This document shows positions 1-8,168 of a stretch of DNA of 64,000 nt, in pieces; position 1 is the stretch's first letter; each line of letters opens with the position of its first letter. Origin of the DNA: Singulisphaera acidiphila DSM 18658 (lineage in GTDB: Bacteria; Planctomycetota; Planctomycetia; Isosphaerales; Isosphaeraceae); NCBI RefSeq assembly GCF_000242455.2, contig NC_019892.1:4216001-4280000 (forward strand). Direction: 5' to 3'. Position numbers and translations under genes: made by a program. Below the pieces are notes generated by a model, which saw nothing but the letters and a program-made list of their open reading frames with translations, did no database searches and was not told the DNA's origin.

Positions 1-746
1 TTCACCTCGAACCCGTCGGTCTCGCCAAACGCCATGATGTCGAGCCAGTGGCGGGCCCAGCGTTCTCCGTAGCGTGGCGAGTCGAGTAGCCGATCGACGA
101 GTTCCTCGTAGGCTCCAGGGCGGTCGTCGGCCACGAACGCGGCGACTTCCTCGGGCGTCGGCGGCAGCCCGTGCAGCACGAGATAGAGCCTCCTCACCAA
201 GGTCCTCTTGTCGGCCTCAGGCGCCAACACCAGCCGTTTCTCGGCAAGCTTCGCCGCGATGAACGCGTCGATCGGCTGGCGGGTCGCCGTCGGTGATCCC
301 CCTTCGATCGTCGGCACCGCCGGCCGTCTGACCGGCTGAAACGCCCAGTGCGTTTTTAAGGCGTCCTCGCTCTGGGCACTCGCAGAGTCGGGCCAGACCG
401 CGCCTCGGTCGATCCAGGCCCGCAGCAGGCCGACCTGTTCCGATGTCAGCGGAGCGCCCTGTGGCGGCATCTTGATGTCGGGATCAATCTGAGCCACGAA
501 CTGAATCAAAGGGCTGCCCGCGCTATCCCCCGGCACAATCGAGGGGGTATCGCTATCCCCCCCTTTGAGCGCGGCGGCCTTGACGTCGAGGCGGAAGCCC
601 CCCTTCTGCTTCTCAGGCCCGTGACACTTGAGGCAGGCCTGTTGAAAGATCGGCTGGATATCGCGGACGAAATCGACCGGCCCCATAGCGGCAGGCGGCA
701 GATCGGCCACGGTGGCGGTCAAGGCGAGGAGGATCCCGACGAGCAT
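1..746 (-). CDS. PSD1-type planctomycete cytochrome c / DUF1549 protein (3' part outside window)
   Basis: The reading frame opens at an ATG whose complement is at 744-746 and runs off the left edge without a stop, giving 248 visible residues. A short hydrophobic N-terminus (residues 1-20) looks like a signal peptide. Residues 30-42 contain a CxxCH haem-binding motif (Cys38, Cys41, His42) followed by a KCHGPEK-type cytochrome context and an AWIDRGAVWP segment, as in the Planctomycete cytochrome C domain. From about residue 150 the sequence (PIDAFIAAKL, RRLYLVLHGLPPTPEEV, SPRYGERWARHWLD) matches the DUF1549 (PSCyt2) domain. Proteins of this family are secreted, usually over 700 residues, and commonly end in DUF1553; that part must lie to the left. 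They are typically paired with DUF1501 proteins; the function is not firmly known. A short inverted repeat (780-796) lies just upstream. Confidence 0.88.
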   Translation of the reverse strand, partial: MLVGILLALTATVADLPPAAMGPVDFVRDIQPIFQQACLKCHGPEKQKGGFRLDVKAAALKGGDSDTPSIVPGDSAGSPLIQFVAQIDPDIKMPPQGAPLTSEQVGLLRAWIDRGAVWPDSASAQSEDALKTHWAFQPVRRPAVPTIEGGSPTATRQPIDAFIAAKLAEKRLVLAPEADKRTLVRRLYLVLHGLPPTPEEVAAFVADDRPGAYEELVDRLLDSPRYGERWARHWLDIMAFGETDGFEV

Positions 747-904
747 TGTTGTGCAGCCTCAACGGCCGGGAGGAAGGTTGATTCCACGTCGGAATCAAAT
801 CTGCGGTGAACTCGTGGGCGGATTGTGCACTCCTCAATGTCACCATCGAGAGGCGCCGTCCTCAGGATACGCTCCCCGACGAACAGGCTCAACCCTCCAC
901 TCAG

Positions 905-946
905 CCGAGTTCATCAAGGTGAACTCGGCCCATGCTTGCAATGGGC
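905..946. repeat. Two abutting inverted repeats
   Basis: CCGAGTTCA at 905-913 is perfectly complementary to TGAACTCGG at 920-928 across a 6-nt loop. GCCCAT at 928-933 pairs with ATGGGC at 941-946 across a 7-nt loop. The two potential hairpins share base 928. No T-run follows on either strand, so a Rho-independent terminator is not proven. Confidence 0.5.
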
Positions 947-1016
947 ATTGAAGTCAAGGGACAAGGTGGGAGCGAACAAAGCTGGCGGGCCGATCCCAAT
1001 CTCCGAGAGAAATCGG

Positions 1017-1037
1017 ATCAAGATTTCCCGTCTTGAT
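1017..1037 (-). terminator. Candidate hairpin downstream of the radical SAM gene
   Basis: ATCAAGA (1017-1023) and TCTTGAT (1031-1037) form a 7-bp stem with a 7-nt loop, about 70 nt past the stop of the radical SAM gene. The stem is AT-rich and lacks a clear U-tract, so the terminator role is weak inference. Confidence 0.25.
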
Positions 1038-1107
1038 TAGGATGAGTACGGCTCACCATGATATCGGCTTTGGGGGGGAATGGCAGGAAGAAAAACCGGC
1101 TCGTACC

Positions 1108-2670
1108 TCAGTAAGAGTTGAAAATCGGACTTCGGCCGGTGGCCATCTGCTTAGCCATGTAATGGGCATGATAGTGCATGGCGCACTTGATGATATAGAA
1201 GAGCACGAGGCCGGGGTCGGGCCTAGCCTTGACCAGGTTCCAGATCCGCTTGCGGTACTCGCGGCGAAGCGACGCTTCGGGGATGCCGCGCATCATCCGA
1301 ACGTACAGGCCGATCGACTGCACGGTCCACATCGCGTTCGTCTTGAAACCGGCCCAACGGTGTTCCCGCCAATAGCGGGCCCGACCCTGCCCCATCTTGA
1401 TCTTGGCGTCAATGTACAAAGCGTCGAGCCGGCCGAAATACGCTTCGGTCGTATACAGGTCATTCATGACGCTGACGTAACCATCGCGAAGCTCTTCGCG
1501 GCTAATCTTCAAGGGGATGACGTTGGTGCCGAACTCCGGTTCGTCGGACGGATCGAGCCGCCCCTCGGCCTCGAGTCGCGCGTGCAAGGGGGTCTTGGGG
1601 ATCGCATAAAGCATCCCGATCATCGTGCTGGTGATCCGCGCGTCCCTGATGAACTCACGCTGGGCGTCAAAGATCGTGGCATCATCGTTGTCGAAACCCA
1701 GGATCATGCCGCACCAGACCTCGATGCCGGCATCCTGCACACGATGGACCTTCTCCAAGAGCGTCCCCCCCGCGCGGACGTTCTGAAACTTCTTGGTCTC
1801 GCGCAGCGATTCTTCCCGTGGACTCTCGATCCCGACAAAGACGGCCAGGATGTTCGCCTCGACCATGATCTCCATCAGCTCGGGATCATCGGCCAGGTCT
1901 ATCGACGCCTCAGTGAAGAAGGTGAGTGGATAGCCATGCTTGATTTGCCAGTCCACCACATCCTTCAAAACTTCCTTGATGGCCTTCTTATTGCCGATCA
2001 GGTTGTCATCGACAATAAAAACAATATCAACCCCTTGTGCATTGACCGCGTCGAGCTCAGCAAGGATCTGGGCACTCGTCTTGATCCGAGGCCGGCGTCC
2101 GAACGTCACGATGATGTCGCAAAACTCGCACTGAAACGGGCAACCCCGCGAGAATTGCAGGCTCCCAAACAGGTAGTGCTGCATCTTGAGCAGATCAAAG
2201 CGAGGCGTCGGTACCGTCGCCATGTCCGTCTTCTCGAGCTGCTCGTAACGGACCTGGTGCAACCCCTGCTTCCATTCGTTCAGGAACTGGGGCCAGGTTT
2301 CCTCGGCCTCGCCGATGAAGATCACGTCGGCCAGGTCGCCGAAGTAGTCTTCCTGGACGGTGACCAGCGGTCCGCCGACCACCGTAAACACCCCGCGCCG
2401 TTTGAGCTCGGTCAGGATCTCCTTCATCCGAAACCGCTGCACGCTCATCCCGGTCACGCCAACGATGTCGGCCTTGGCCAGCCGCTCATAATTGATCGCC
2501 TCGACATTCTCGTCAACTAGCGTGACGGTGTGCTCGGCGGGCGTCAGAGCGGCCAACAAGGGAAGACAGGCCACCGGCAAATTCGCCCGCTTCCCCATAA
2601 ACGGCAAGGCATATTCCATGCCCCAGTACGATACCTCAAAACGCGGATTGATGAACACAATATCGGCCAT
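1108..2670 (-). CDS. B12-binding radical SAM protein, DUF4070/HpnP-like
   Basis: A 520-residue protein with the two-domain layout of cobalamin-dependent radical SAM enzymes. Residues 1-130 are a B12-binding Rossmann-like domain (LVDENVEAI, VGVTGMSVQ, VVGGPLVT). The radical SAM core follows, with the iron-sulphur motif CxxxCxxC at Cys177, Cys181 and Cys184, then a C-terminal region rich in Arg/Trp. The order and several blocks (FVDDN-like, ALPKTPLxxRLEAEGRL) resemble the DUF4070 group, which includes the hopanoid C-2 methylase HpnP. The true substrate cannot be read from sequence, and no hopanoid genes are in this window. GAGGAG stands upstream of the ATG, supporting this start. It stands alone, about 295 nt downstream of the enoyl-CoA hydratase on the same strand. 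Confidence 0.85.
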   Translation of the reverse strand: MADIVFINPRFEVSYWGMEYALPFMGKRANLPVACLPLLAALTPAEHTVTLVDENVEAINYERLAKADIVGVTGMSVQRFRMKEILTELKRRGVFTVVGGPLVTVQEDYFGDLADVIFIGEAEETWPQFLNEWKQGLHQVRYEQLEKTDMATVPTPRFDLLKMQHYLFGSLQFSRGCPFQCEFCDIIVTFGRRPRIKTSAQILAELDAVNAQGVDIVFIVDDNLIGNKKAIKEVLKDVVDWQIKHGYPLTFFTEASIDLADDPELMEIMVEANILAVFVGIESPREESLRETKKFQNVRAGGTLLEKVHRVQDAGIEVWCGMILGFDNDDATIFDAQREFIRDARITSTMIGMLYAIPKTPLHARLEAEGRLDPSDEPEFGTNVIPLKISREELRDGYVSVMNDLYTTEAYFGRLDALYIDAKIKMGQGRARYWREHRWAGFKTNAMWTVQSIGLYVRMMRGIPEASLRREYRKRIWNLVKARPDPGLVLFYIIKCAMHYHAHYMAKQMATGRSPIFNSY

Positions 2671-2965
2671 GGAGGGCTAGCTCCTCGTTCGCTTCATGCT
2701 GAGCCTATTGGACGTGCTCCCGCCCACGCGCAACTAGCATCCTATCCGGACCACCTAGAAAGCCAAACCTCTCCTGTCTTGTTTTCTCGATGTAATTTCG
2801 GCGGTTTATCAAGGCTGCGGAAACATAGGAAAACATGGAGGGCAACAGGTGATGTTGACCCATCAGGAGACAAAGCGATCCGGGAAAAACCCACTCAAAG
2901 ACAACAGGTGCTCGCAAAAAAGAGACCTGACAGGAGACCCATGAGAAGAGCAGGGGGGGTACTCT

Positions 2966-3760
2966 TCAGTCCCCGGTCCAGACCGGCCTACGTTTCTGAA
3001 GAAAGGCCGCAAAGCCTTCCTGGGCATCGTGCCGCAAGGCATTATCCGTCATCACCTCGACAGCGCGGGCATAGGCGGCCGGCTCGTCGAGGTCTCGGAG
3101 CTCATAGAACGCCCGCTTCCCGAGCCGGATCACCAGCGGGCTCATCGCCAAGATGGCGGCGGTCAGTTCCTGGATCGTAAGGTCAAGCTCCCCCGCCGCG
3201 ACGACCCGGTTCACCAGCCCGAGGGCCAAGGCCCGCTCGGCTGAGATCGCCGCACCGGTCAACAGCATCTCCATTGCCGCCTTGTCGGGAATGGCGCGGA
3301 CAAGCGGAACCATGGGCGTCGTGCAGAAGAGGCCGATCTTGACGCCTGGGGTCGCAAACCTAGCCTCGGTGGAGGCCACCGCCAGGTCGCAGGCGGCGAC
3401 AAGCTGACAGCCAGCGGCGGTCGCCATCCCTTGGACCCGCGCAATCACAGGCTGAGGGAGCCGGCGGAGTTGGAGCATCACCCGTGAGCAGGCCGCGAAC
3501 AGGTCGCGATACTCCGCTTCGGACCGGTTGGTCATCTCGCTGAGGTCGTGCCCCGCGCAGAAGACCGGCCCGTGCGCCCCGAGGACCACGACCCGCGCGG
3601 TGGGGTCGGCCTCGATCGCGTCCAGCGTTTCCTCGAGCCGCCCGAGCAACGTTCGCGAGAGCGCGTTCCGCGTCTCGGGGCGGTTCAAGACCAGCGAGAC
3701 GACGCCCTCTTCGGTTCGGACTTCCAGCTCATCGGGCTGTCTTTCCGTCGCGGCGTCCAT
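2966..3760 (-). CDS. Enoyl-CoA hydratase/isomerase family protein
   Basis: The open frame extends further upstream into the ettA gene, but the likely start is the ATG at 3760: it follows a GGAG ribosome site and gives a standard 264-residue crotonase. The conserved crotonase core begins at about residue 13 (VSLVLNRPETRNALS). The first oxyanion-hole block GPVFCAGHDLSEM and the later GxA-type helix (VQGMATAAGCQL) are visible. It should hydrate or isomerise an acyl-CoA in fatty-acid or related acyl metabolism; the specificity is not readable. It lies 37 nt downstream of ettA on the same strand, so it could be cotranscribed, although the functions are unrelated. Confidence 0.87.
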   Translation of the reverse strand: MDAATERQPDELEVRTEEGVVSLVLNRPETRNALSRTLLGRLEETLDAIEADPTARVVVLGAHGPVFCAGHDLSEMTNRSEAEYRDLFAACSRVMLQLRRLPQPVIARVQGMATAAGCQLVAACDLAVASTEARFATPGVKIGLFCTTPMVPLVRAIPDKAAMEMLLTGAAISAERALALGLVNRVVAAGELDLTIQELTAAILAMSPLVIRLGKRAFYELRDLDEPAAYARAVEVMTDNALRHDAQEGFAAFLQKRRPVWTGD

Positions 3761-3797
3761 CTCGCCTCCATTTTTTTTGATATCTAACAAGGTGCGA

Positions 3798-5471
3798 TCA
3801 ACGTCGCAGCGCCTTGTAGCGAATGCGGTGAGGCTGATCGGCATCGGTCCCCAACCGCTCGTGGCGCTGGGCTTCGTAAGCCTGATAGTTACCGTCGCAC
3901 CAGACGACCTTGCTATCCCCCTCGAAGGCGAGGATGTGAGTCGCAATCCGGTCGAGGAACCAGCGATCGTGGCTGATCACCACCGCGCAACCGCCGAAGT
4001 CGAGGATCGCCTCTTCCAGCGCGCGGAGCATGTCGATGTCAAGATCGTTGGTCGGCTCGTCGAGCAGAAGCAGGTTCCCCCCGCTCTTAAGCAGCTTGGC
4101 CAGGTGGACCCGGTTCCGCTCACCCCCCGAGAGATTCGCGATCTTCTTTTCCTGGTCCGGTCCTTTGAAATTGAACTGAGCCACGTAGGCCCGCGAGGGG
4201 ATCTTGCGCTTGCCGAGCGTGACCACGTCGAGCCCGCCGCTAATCTCCTGGAAGATCGAGTTCTCCGGGTTGAGTGCGTCGCGGTTCTGGTCGACGTACG
4301 AGGTGACAACCGTATCGCCGACCCGAAGCGCCCCGTCATCGGGCGTCTCCTGGCCAACGATCATCCGGAAGAGGGTCGTCTTGCCTGCACCGTTGGGCCC
4401 GATCACGCCGATGATGCCACCGGGCGGCAAGCGAAAGCTCATCTCCTCGAACAGGAGCCGATCGCCGAACGCCTTCTTGACATTATCCGCCTCGACAACG
4501 AGATCGCCAAGGTGGGGACCGGGCGGAATCTGCAGGACGATCGCCTCATCCCGCTTCTCAACATCCTCACTGGCCATTTGCTCGTAGCGCTGAAGCCGGG
4601 CCCGGTTCTTGGCGACCCGGGCGCGGGGGGCCAGCCGAACCCACTCGAGCTCGCGAGCGAGCGTCTTGCGGCGGTTGCTCTCCTGCTTTTCTTCAAGGGC
4701 GAGCCGGGCCTGCTTCTGCTCCAGCCAGGACGTGTAGTTCCCCTCCCAGGGGATCCCTTGGCCACGGTCGAGTTCGAGGATCCAGCCCGCCACATTATCG
4801 AGGAAGTAGCGGTCGTGGGTGACCGCGATGACCGTTCCCGTATAGTCATGGAGGTGCCGTTCGAGCCAGGCGACGCTTTCGGCGTCGAGGTGGTTCGTCG
4901 GCTCGTCGAGCAGCAGCATGTCGGGGCGTTGGAGAAGGATCTTGCAGAGCGCCACTCGGCGTCGTTCACCACCGGAGAGGGTCGAGACATCGGCCTCTCC
5001 CGGGGGCAAGCGCATCGCGTCCATGGCGATCTCGACCCGACGGTCGAGGTCCCACCCTTCGGTCGCCTCGATCTGATCCTGGACCTTGCCTTGCTCTTCG
5101 AGCAGCTTGTCCATCTCGTCGGCGTCAATCGGTTCACCGAGCCTGGCGTTGATCGCGTCGAACCGGTTGAGCAGCCCGCGAATATGGGCCACCGCCTGCT
5201 CAACGTTACCGCGGACGTCGAGCGTGGGGTCGAGCACCGGCTCTTGCGGCAGATACCCGATCGTAATCCCAGGCGCGGGCCGCACGGTGCCGAGGAAGTC
5301 TTTATCGACCCCGGCCATGATCTTGAGCAGCGTACTCTTGCCGGCCCCGTTCCCGCCGAGCACCCCGATCTTGGCGCCGGGGTAGAACGACAGCCAGATC
5401 CCCTTGAGGATGTCTCTCTTCGCGTGGGCCTTGGACAGATTTTCGATCGTAAAGAGATACTGTGGGGGCAT
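3798..5471 (-). CDS. ettA: Energy-dependent translational throttle protein EttA (ABC-F)
   Basis: A 557-residue ABC-F protein, almost exactly the length of the E. coli family founder (555 residues). Two ABC cassettes are joined by a charged linker: first Walker A GGNGAGKST (about 39-47), signature LSGGERRRV and Walker B LLLLDEPTNHLD; second Walker A GPNGAGKTT, signature LSGGERNRV and LLLLDEPTNDLD. No membrane segment is present. EttA binds the ribosomal E site and gates entry into elongation according to the ATP/ADP ratio. The overall N-terminal sequence (tyrosine-containing start, GIWLSFYPGAKIGVLG) and the length favour EttA over other ABC-F members. The gene is followed by the enoyl-CoA hydratase 37 nt away. 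Confidence 0.93.
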   Translation of the reverse strand: MPPQYLFTIENLSKAHAKRDILKGIWLSFYPGAKIGVLGGNGAGKSTLLKIMAGVDKDFLGTVRPAPGITIGYLPQEPVLDPTLDVRGNVEQAVAHIRGLLNRFDAINARLGEPIDADEMDKLLEEQGKVQDQIEATEGWDLDRRVEIAMDAMRLPPGEADVSTLSGGERRRVALCKILLQRPDMLLLDEPTNHLDAESVAWLERHLHDYTGTVIAVTHDRYFLDNVAGWILELDRGQGIPWEGNYTSWLEQKQARLALEEKQESNRRKTLARELEWVRLAPRARVAKNRARLQRYEQMASEDVEKRDEAIVLQIPPGPHLGDLVVEADNVKKAFGDRLLFEEMSFRLPPGGIIGVIGPNGAGKTTLFRMIVGQETPDDGALRVGDTVVTSYVDQNRDALNPENSIFQEISGGLDVVTLGKRKIPSRAYVAQFNFKGPDQEKKIANLSGGERNRVHLAKLLKSGGNLLLLDEPTNDLDIDMLRALEEAILDFGGCAVVISHDRWFLDRIATHILAFEGDSKVVWCDGNYQAYEAQRHERLGTDADQPHRIRYKALRR

Positions 5472-5739
5472 TTCGCGTCAAGATCCCGATGCGCCACTGA
5501 CGCCGCCTGCCTCCGCGGCGGGCGAACGCTCGCTGTTGTCCACCCTCCAGTAGACCCGATGACGCCACCCCCTGAATAGCCCGATCCTGACGACCCCCTC
5601 ATTCGCCAAGGATCAGTCCCAAACCGCCCCGGGAACTTCGGTCGCCCCGACCTCCGGGCGACCAGCCCCAGATGCAGCCATGCAAGACAGCATTGACCGT
5701 CTATTCACAAAAACTTTGATACTCAGTCGCCAGTCCCAC

Positions 5740-5768
5740 TTGAAGTCCCTGGAGCGATCTGGTAAATT
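5740..5768 (+). promoter_or_regulatory. Sigma-70-type promoter of the tRNA gene
   Basis: TTGAAG at 5740-5745 and TAAATT at 5763-5768 are separated by exactly 17 nt and lie 15 nt before the mature tRNA 5' end, an arrangement expected for a housekeeping promoter. Confidence 0.7.
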
Positions 5769-5783
5769 CACTCCCCTCGCTGC

Positions 5784-5857
5784 GGCGGCGTAGCTCAGTT
5801 GGTTAGAGCAGCGGAATCATAATCCGCGTGTCGGGGGTTCGAGTCCCTCCGCCGCTA
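5784..5857 (+). tRNA. tRNA-Met (anticodon CAU), elongator type
   Basis: A complete 74-nt cloverleaf. The acceptor stem 5784-5790 pairs with 5850-5856 (a G-U at the first pair). The D-arm is GCTC/GAGC, the anticodon stem GCGGA/TCCGC carries a 7-nt loop with CAT at positions 34-36, and the T-arm is GGGGG/CCCTC with loop TTCGAGT. The discriminator base is A and the CCA end is not encoded. CAU anticodons are shared by initiator Met, elongator Met and Ile2. A purine-rich anticodon stem without the three G-C pairs of initiators, together with the body sequence, fits elongator Met best. Confidence 0.92.
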
Positions 5858-6313
5858 TTCACGATAGTCCCCCTCAAACGCACGTCAAGTCTCGCCCCAT
5901 TCAAGGGGTTACGTCAAACCGAGTCGGACAATAAATCCTGCCAGCATCTGTCAGGAACCGACACGATCCACCACCTACATACAGCCCCAGATACGACCCC
6001 TGGGTTTGCGGCTCTCGATCTGCTCCGCGAGTTTCCCGACCTGGGGGAGCTTGGCGAACTCTGGCCATGATTCCCAAGCCCTACGGGGCGCGTTACTGAC
6101 GATGGTACGCTCTGCAACATCGACTGCCCTGGCTGAGGCCGACCCCCAACGATCGACCTCCAATCGTGCACGTCGAGCGCACATCAACTGGCCCGGCCGA
6201 TCGCGTGGACGCCAATGCAGGCGCCGGGGCCACATTGGCATCCACGCGTTTTTGAACTCGAGCATGGCCGGTGAAACCGCCCCTGGACGAGGAAGTCGTT
6301 AAGTTGGACGTTC
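5858..6313. other. Intergenic stretch without a convincing gene
   Basis: Several short frames are open on both strands, but none has a ribosome site and a protein-like composition together. A minus-strand frame around 5975-6120 has a somewhat protein-like stretch (WESWPEFAKLPQVGKLAEQ) that might be a gene remnant; I cannot assign it. Confidence 0.4.
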
Positions 6314-6520
6314 TCACTTGGCGATCTGGCCCGCGGAGTTGGGCGGAGGGTTCTCGCCGGTTGATTTGACCTTGACCTCCGAGCTTGTGGTGGTCGTCCC
6401 ACCCGGCCCCGCAACCGTTTCCGTCTTCTCCACCTTCGACTCATGGCCGCAGCCCACAAGGCCGATAGCGGGGAGCACAAGGAGGCCGAGGATCAGGGCT
6501 GATGACAGAGACCGTTTCAT
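6314..6520 (-). CDS. Small lipoprotein
   Basis: A 68-residue protein starting at the ATG at 6520, which is preceded by a strong CAGGAGGG ribosome site; a slightly longer frame exists upstream but lacks such a site. Residues 1-24 form a lipoprotein signal (MKRSLSS, hydrophobic core, lipobox LVGC), so the mature protein is a short, Thr/Ser/Lys-rich tail anchored by a lipid-modified Cys. No domain is recognisable. Tiny lipoproteins of this type are common in planctomycetes. It stands alone. Confidence 0.75.
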   Translation of the reverse strand: MKRSLSSALILGLLVLPAIGLVGCGHESKVEKTETVAGPGGTTTTSSEVKVKSTGENPPPNSAGQIAK

Positions 6521-7017
6521 GAGTTTCCCTCCTGAAAGCAACGAGTCATTGGTGTCCGGGCAGCCTCACGACGAGTTTGCCCATCGCAACGAGGATCAGG
6601 CAGCGGCCCCACCTCCTGCCAAAGATCAGCGAAAAGCTAGGCGTGATGCTTGCGGCCGCCGGGACAGGGATTGGTATGGCCGCCACGGCCAGACCGGATC
6701 CTCCTTCCTCAATTCTCTATTGATGCACTTTTGATACCACTTCGGCGGTAGGGACATGAGAAATTGCAACGGCTTCTCATGAACTACCGATCGAGGACGG
6801 CCCCATGGCTATCTTGCCTGAGGCCTCTCTCGCGTTGTTAAATTCCTTTGCCTCTGTCTGCACCCGACCCGCGTAGCAACCCTTCCTCGTCCTAATCACC
6901 ACCACCAGGGCCGGCCCACTTCCAGGTTACAATGGTCTGGGGGACGCCTTACAATGGACTCGACGACGTCTTCCACGGTCAGTTCTCCCGGTCGGGATTC
7001 TCGATCGAGGCTATCCA
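6521..7017. other. Intergenic stretch; no gene seen
   Basis: No frame here combines a start, a ribosome site and protein-like content. The right end carries two copies of TTACAATGG upstream of the next gene. Confidence 0.4.
6927..6957 (+). promoter_or_regulatory. Direct repeat TTACAATGG x2, candidate regulator site
   Basis: TTACAATGG occurs at 6927-6935 and again at 6949-6957, 22 nt apart start to start (about two helical turns). It is 60-90 nt upstream of the small gene at 7018. The spacing suggests a protein-binding site, but no regulator is identified. Confidence 0.3.
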
Positions 7018-7248
7018 ATGTCACATAAACAAAACCCGTCTTCTTCAGAAAACGCAAGTGTTCAGCCCGACACTTTGAGCAACGAAGTCCTAAAGCTCAA
7101 GATCGACGATCTCTTCCAGGAGATTGAGAACCTCAAGACTCGGGTTGCTCGCCTGGAAGGAGGACCCGAAAGTGAAGAGACGAGTGGCCCTACAGACGCC
7201 GATTTGAAGAAGGTTGTCGGCGACCCGAACCACACAGCAGGGGACTGA
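7018..7248 (+). CDS. Small coiled-coil hypothetical protein
   Basis: A 76-residue acidic protein. Residues 22-48 (LSNEVLKLKIDDLFQEIENL and following) have heptad-spaced Leu/Ile/Val, as in a short coiled coil; both ends are polar and disordered in appearance. The ATG has only a modest GAGG ribosome site. I do not recognise a family. A degraded transposase fragment begins 30 nt after the stop on the other strand, so the 3' end may have been altered by an insertion event. Confidence 0.5.
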   Translation: MSHKQNPSSSENASVQPDTLSNEVLKLKIDDLFQEIENLKTRVARLEGGPESEETSGPTDADLKKVVGDPNHTAGD

Positions 7249-7278
7249 ACGCGACGACTTGCAGACGAAAGTTGCTAC

Positions 7279-7494
7279 ATACGGCCTCGTCAGAGTGTCG
7301 TCCTGGGCTAGGGTCAGCCGCCCGATCCCGGCCACGAGCGGCGTGACGACCTCGGCAAGAGGACGCCTGGCAATGCGATCAGTCCGCTTGCCGGCTGCCG
7401 CGACGGCGGTGTAGCAGGGGCGGAACTCAGCATTGAGCTTGGCGGCCCTGATCCAACTGGTGACGATGCGGCGGCCGAGGTGAGCCGGGCGAAC
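7279..7494 (-). pseudogene. Transposase fragment (planctomycete DDE transposase, N-terminal part)
   Basis: The minus-strand translation over this interval (GRRIVTSWIRAAKLN, FRPCYTAVAAAGKRTDRIA, LVAGIGRLTLAQDDTLTRPY) matches, from memory, the N-terminal third of a transposase family abundant in planctomycete genomes. Homology stops abruptly at about 7279, just before the usual YGP continuation, and the surrounding frame carries unrelated residues. The catalytic DDE core is missing, no terminal inverted repeats were found, and only about 70 codons remain. It is a remnant and cannot be active. Confidence 0.7.
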
Positions 7495-7499
7495 CACTG

Positions 7500-8168
7500 G
7501 CACAAGGCGGATATCGGATGCGAGGATGTCATGGGGGCCGGCTCCGCTCGGGGTGTCGGGCAGGTGTGGTAACCGCCATCGTCCCGACCAGGCCGGCCTC
7601 CGGCTGTCAAGGCCCGAAAGACAGCGGAGGCCCAATGGTTCCGTGAGAGCGCGCCACGGGCAACTGGGCAATCCTTGGCAATTGCGTCGCTCTCCGCAAG
7701 GCTCACATCGAGGATCGACATCTCATCTACGAATGGCTGGCTTGCTCCGACGTCTCGGGAACGATAAGCGGGCCGCCAACAAACAATCGCTCAATCACAT
7801 TCAATATTTCATATAAATTAATTATTTTCACACAAACCCCAGAAACCACAGGACAACCCAATCAAAAACACATACAAAATACTTAACATCATCACATTTT
7901 ACATGCAACTCCGGACACTCCATGATATAGGAAAGCCCCTGGAATGCCATCGCCGAGAGGCCGTCCCTGCGTGGCTACGGCCGCGAGCCAGAAGGGTTTT
8001 CGGCCTCAGCCGCCCGCCTTTTCATTCAGAATTCAGTGCGAGCGATGCCATAGAGCGTAGCAGAGAGGACGTGGAGCGGATCCACGTAGTGACAACCAGG
8101 GGGACGATTGGAAAAACGTCGAAAGGAAGGCAGGAAAAGAGGATTCGAGTAAAGACCCGCTTGAATGT
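7500..8168. other. Non-coding stretch with an AT-rich segment
   Basis: The left part may include further degraded sequence from the inserted element. 7795-7905 is strikingly AT-rich (runs such as ATAAATTAATTATTTT) for this genome. No gene is apparent up to the stop of the membrane protein at 8169. Confidence 0.45.

Larger units (their letters stand above)
747..1107. other. Intergenic region with several inverted repeats, no gene seen
   Basis: This stretch lies between the start of the PSD1 protein (reading left) and the end of the radical SAM gene (also reading left). No frame looks coding. It holds at least four short inverted repeats: 780-796 (GATTCC arms), 905-928 (CCGAGTTCA arms), 928-946 (GCCCAT arms) and 1017-1037 (ATCAAGA arms). 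Some of these probably end transcription of the radical SAM gene or regulate the PSD1 gene; nothing in the sequence decides which. Confidence 0.5.

Noticed and set aside
1033..2520. 495-codon ORF antisense to the radical SAM gene
   Set aside because: Its translation has no domain and it lies fully opposite a gene with a clear radical SAM motif; long antisense frames are expected at this GC content.
3528..5579. 683-codon ORF antisense to ettA and the hydratase
   Set aside because: It spans two well-supported genes on the other strand and has no recognisable features.
5784..5857. tRNA-Ile2 (CAU, lysidine-modified) instead of tRNA-Met
   Set aside because: The body and anticodon stem fit elongator Met better; a tilS-recognised Ile2 form was not supported by the acceptor or anticodon-stem sequence.
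7090..7671. 193-codon minus ORF as an intact gene
   Set aside because: Only the middle third resembles a transposase; both ends are unrelated and the right end overlaps the small coiled-coil gene.
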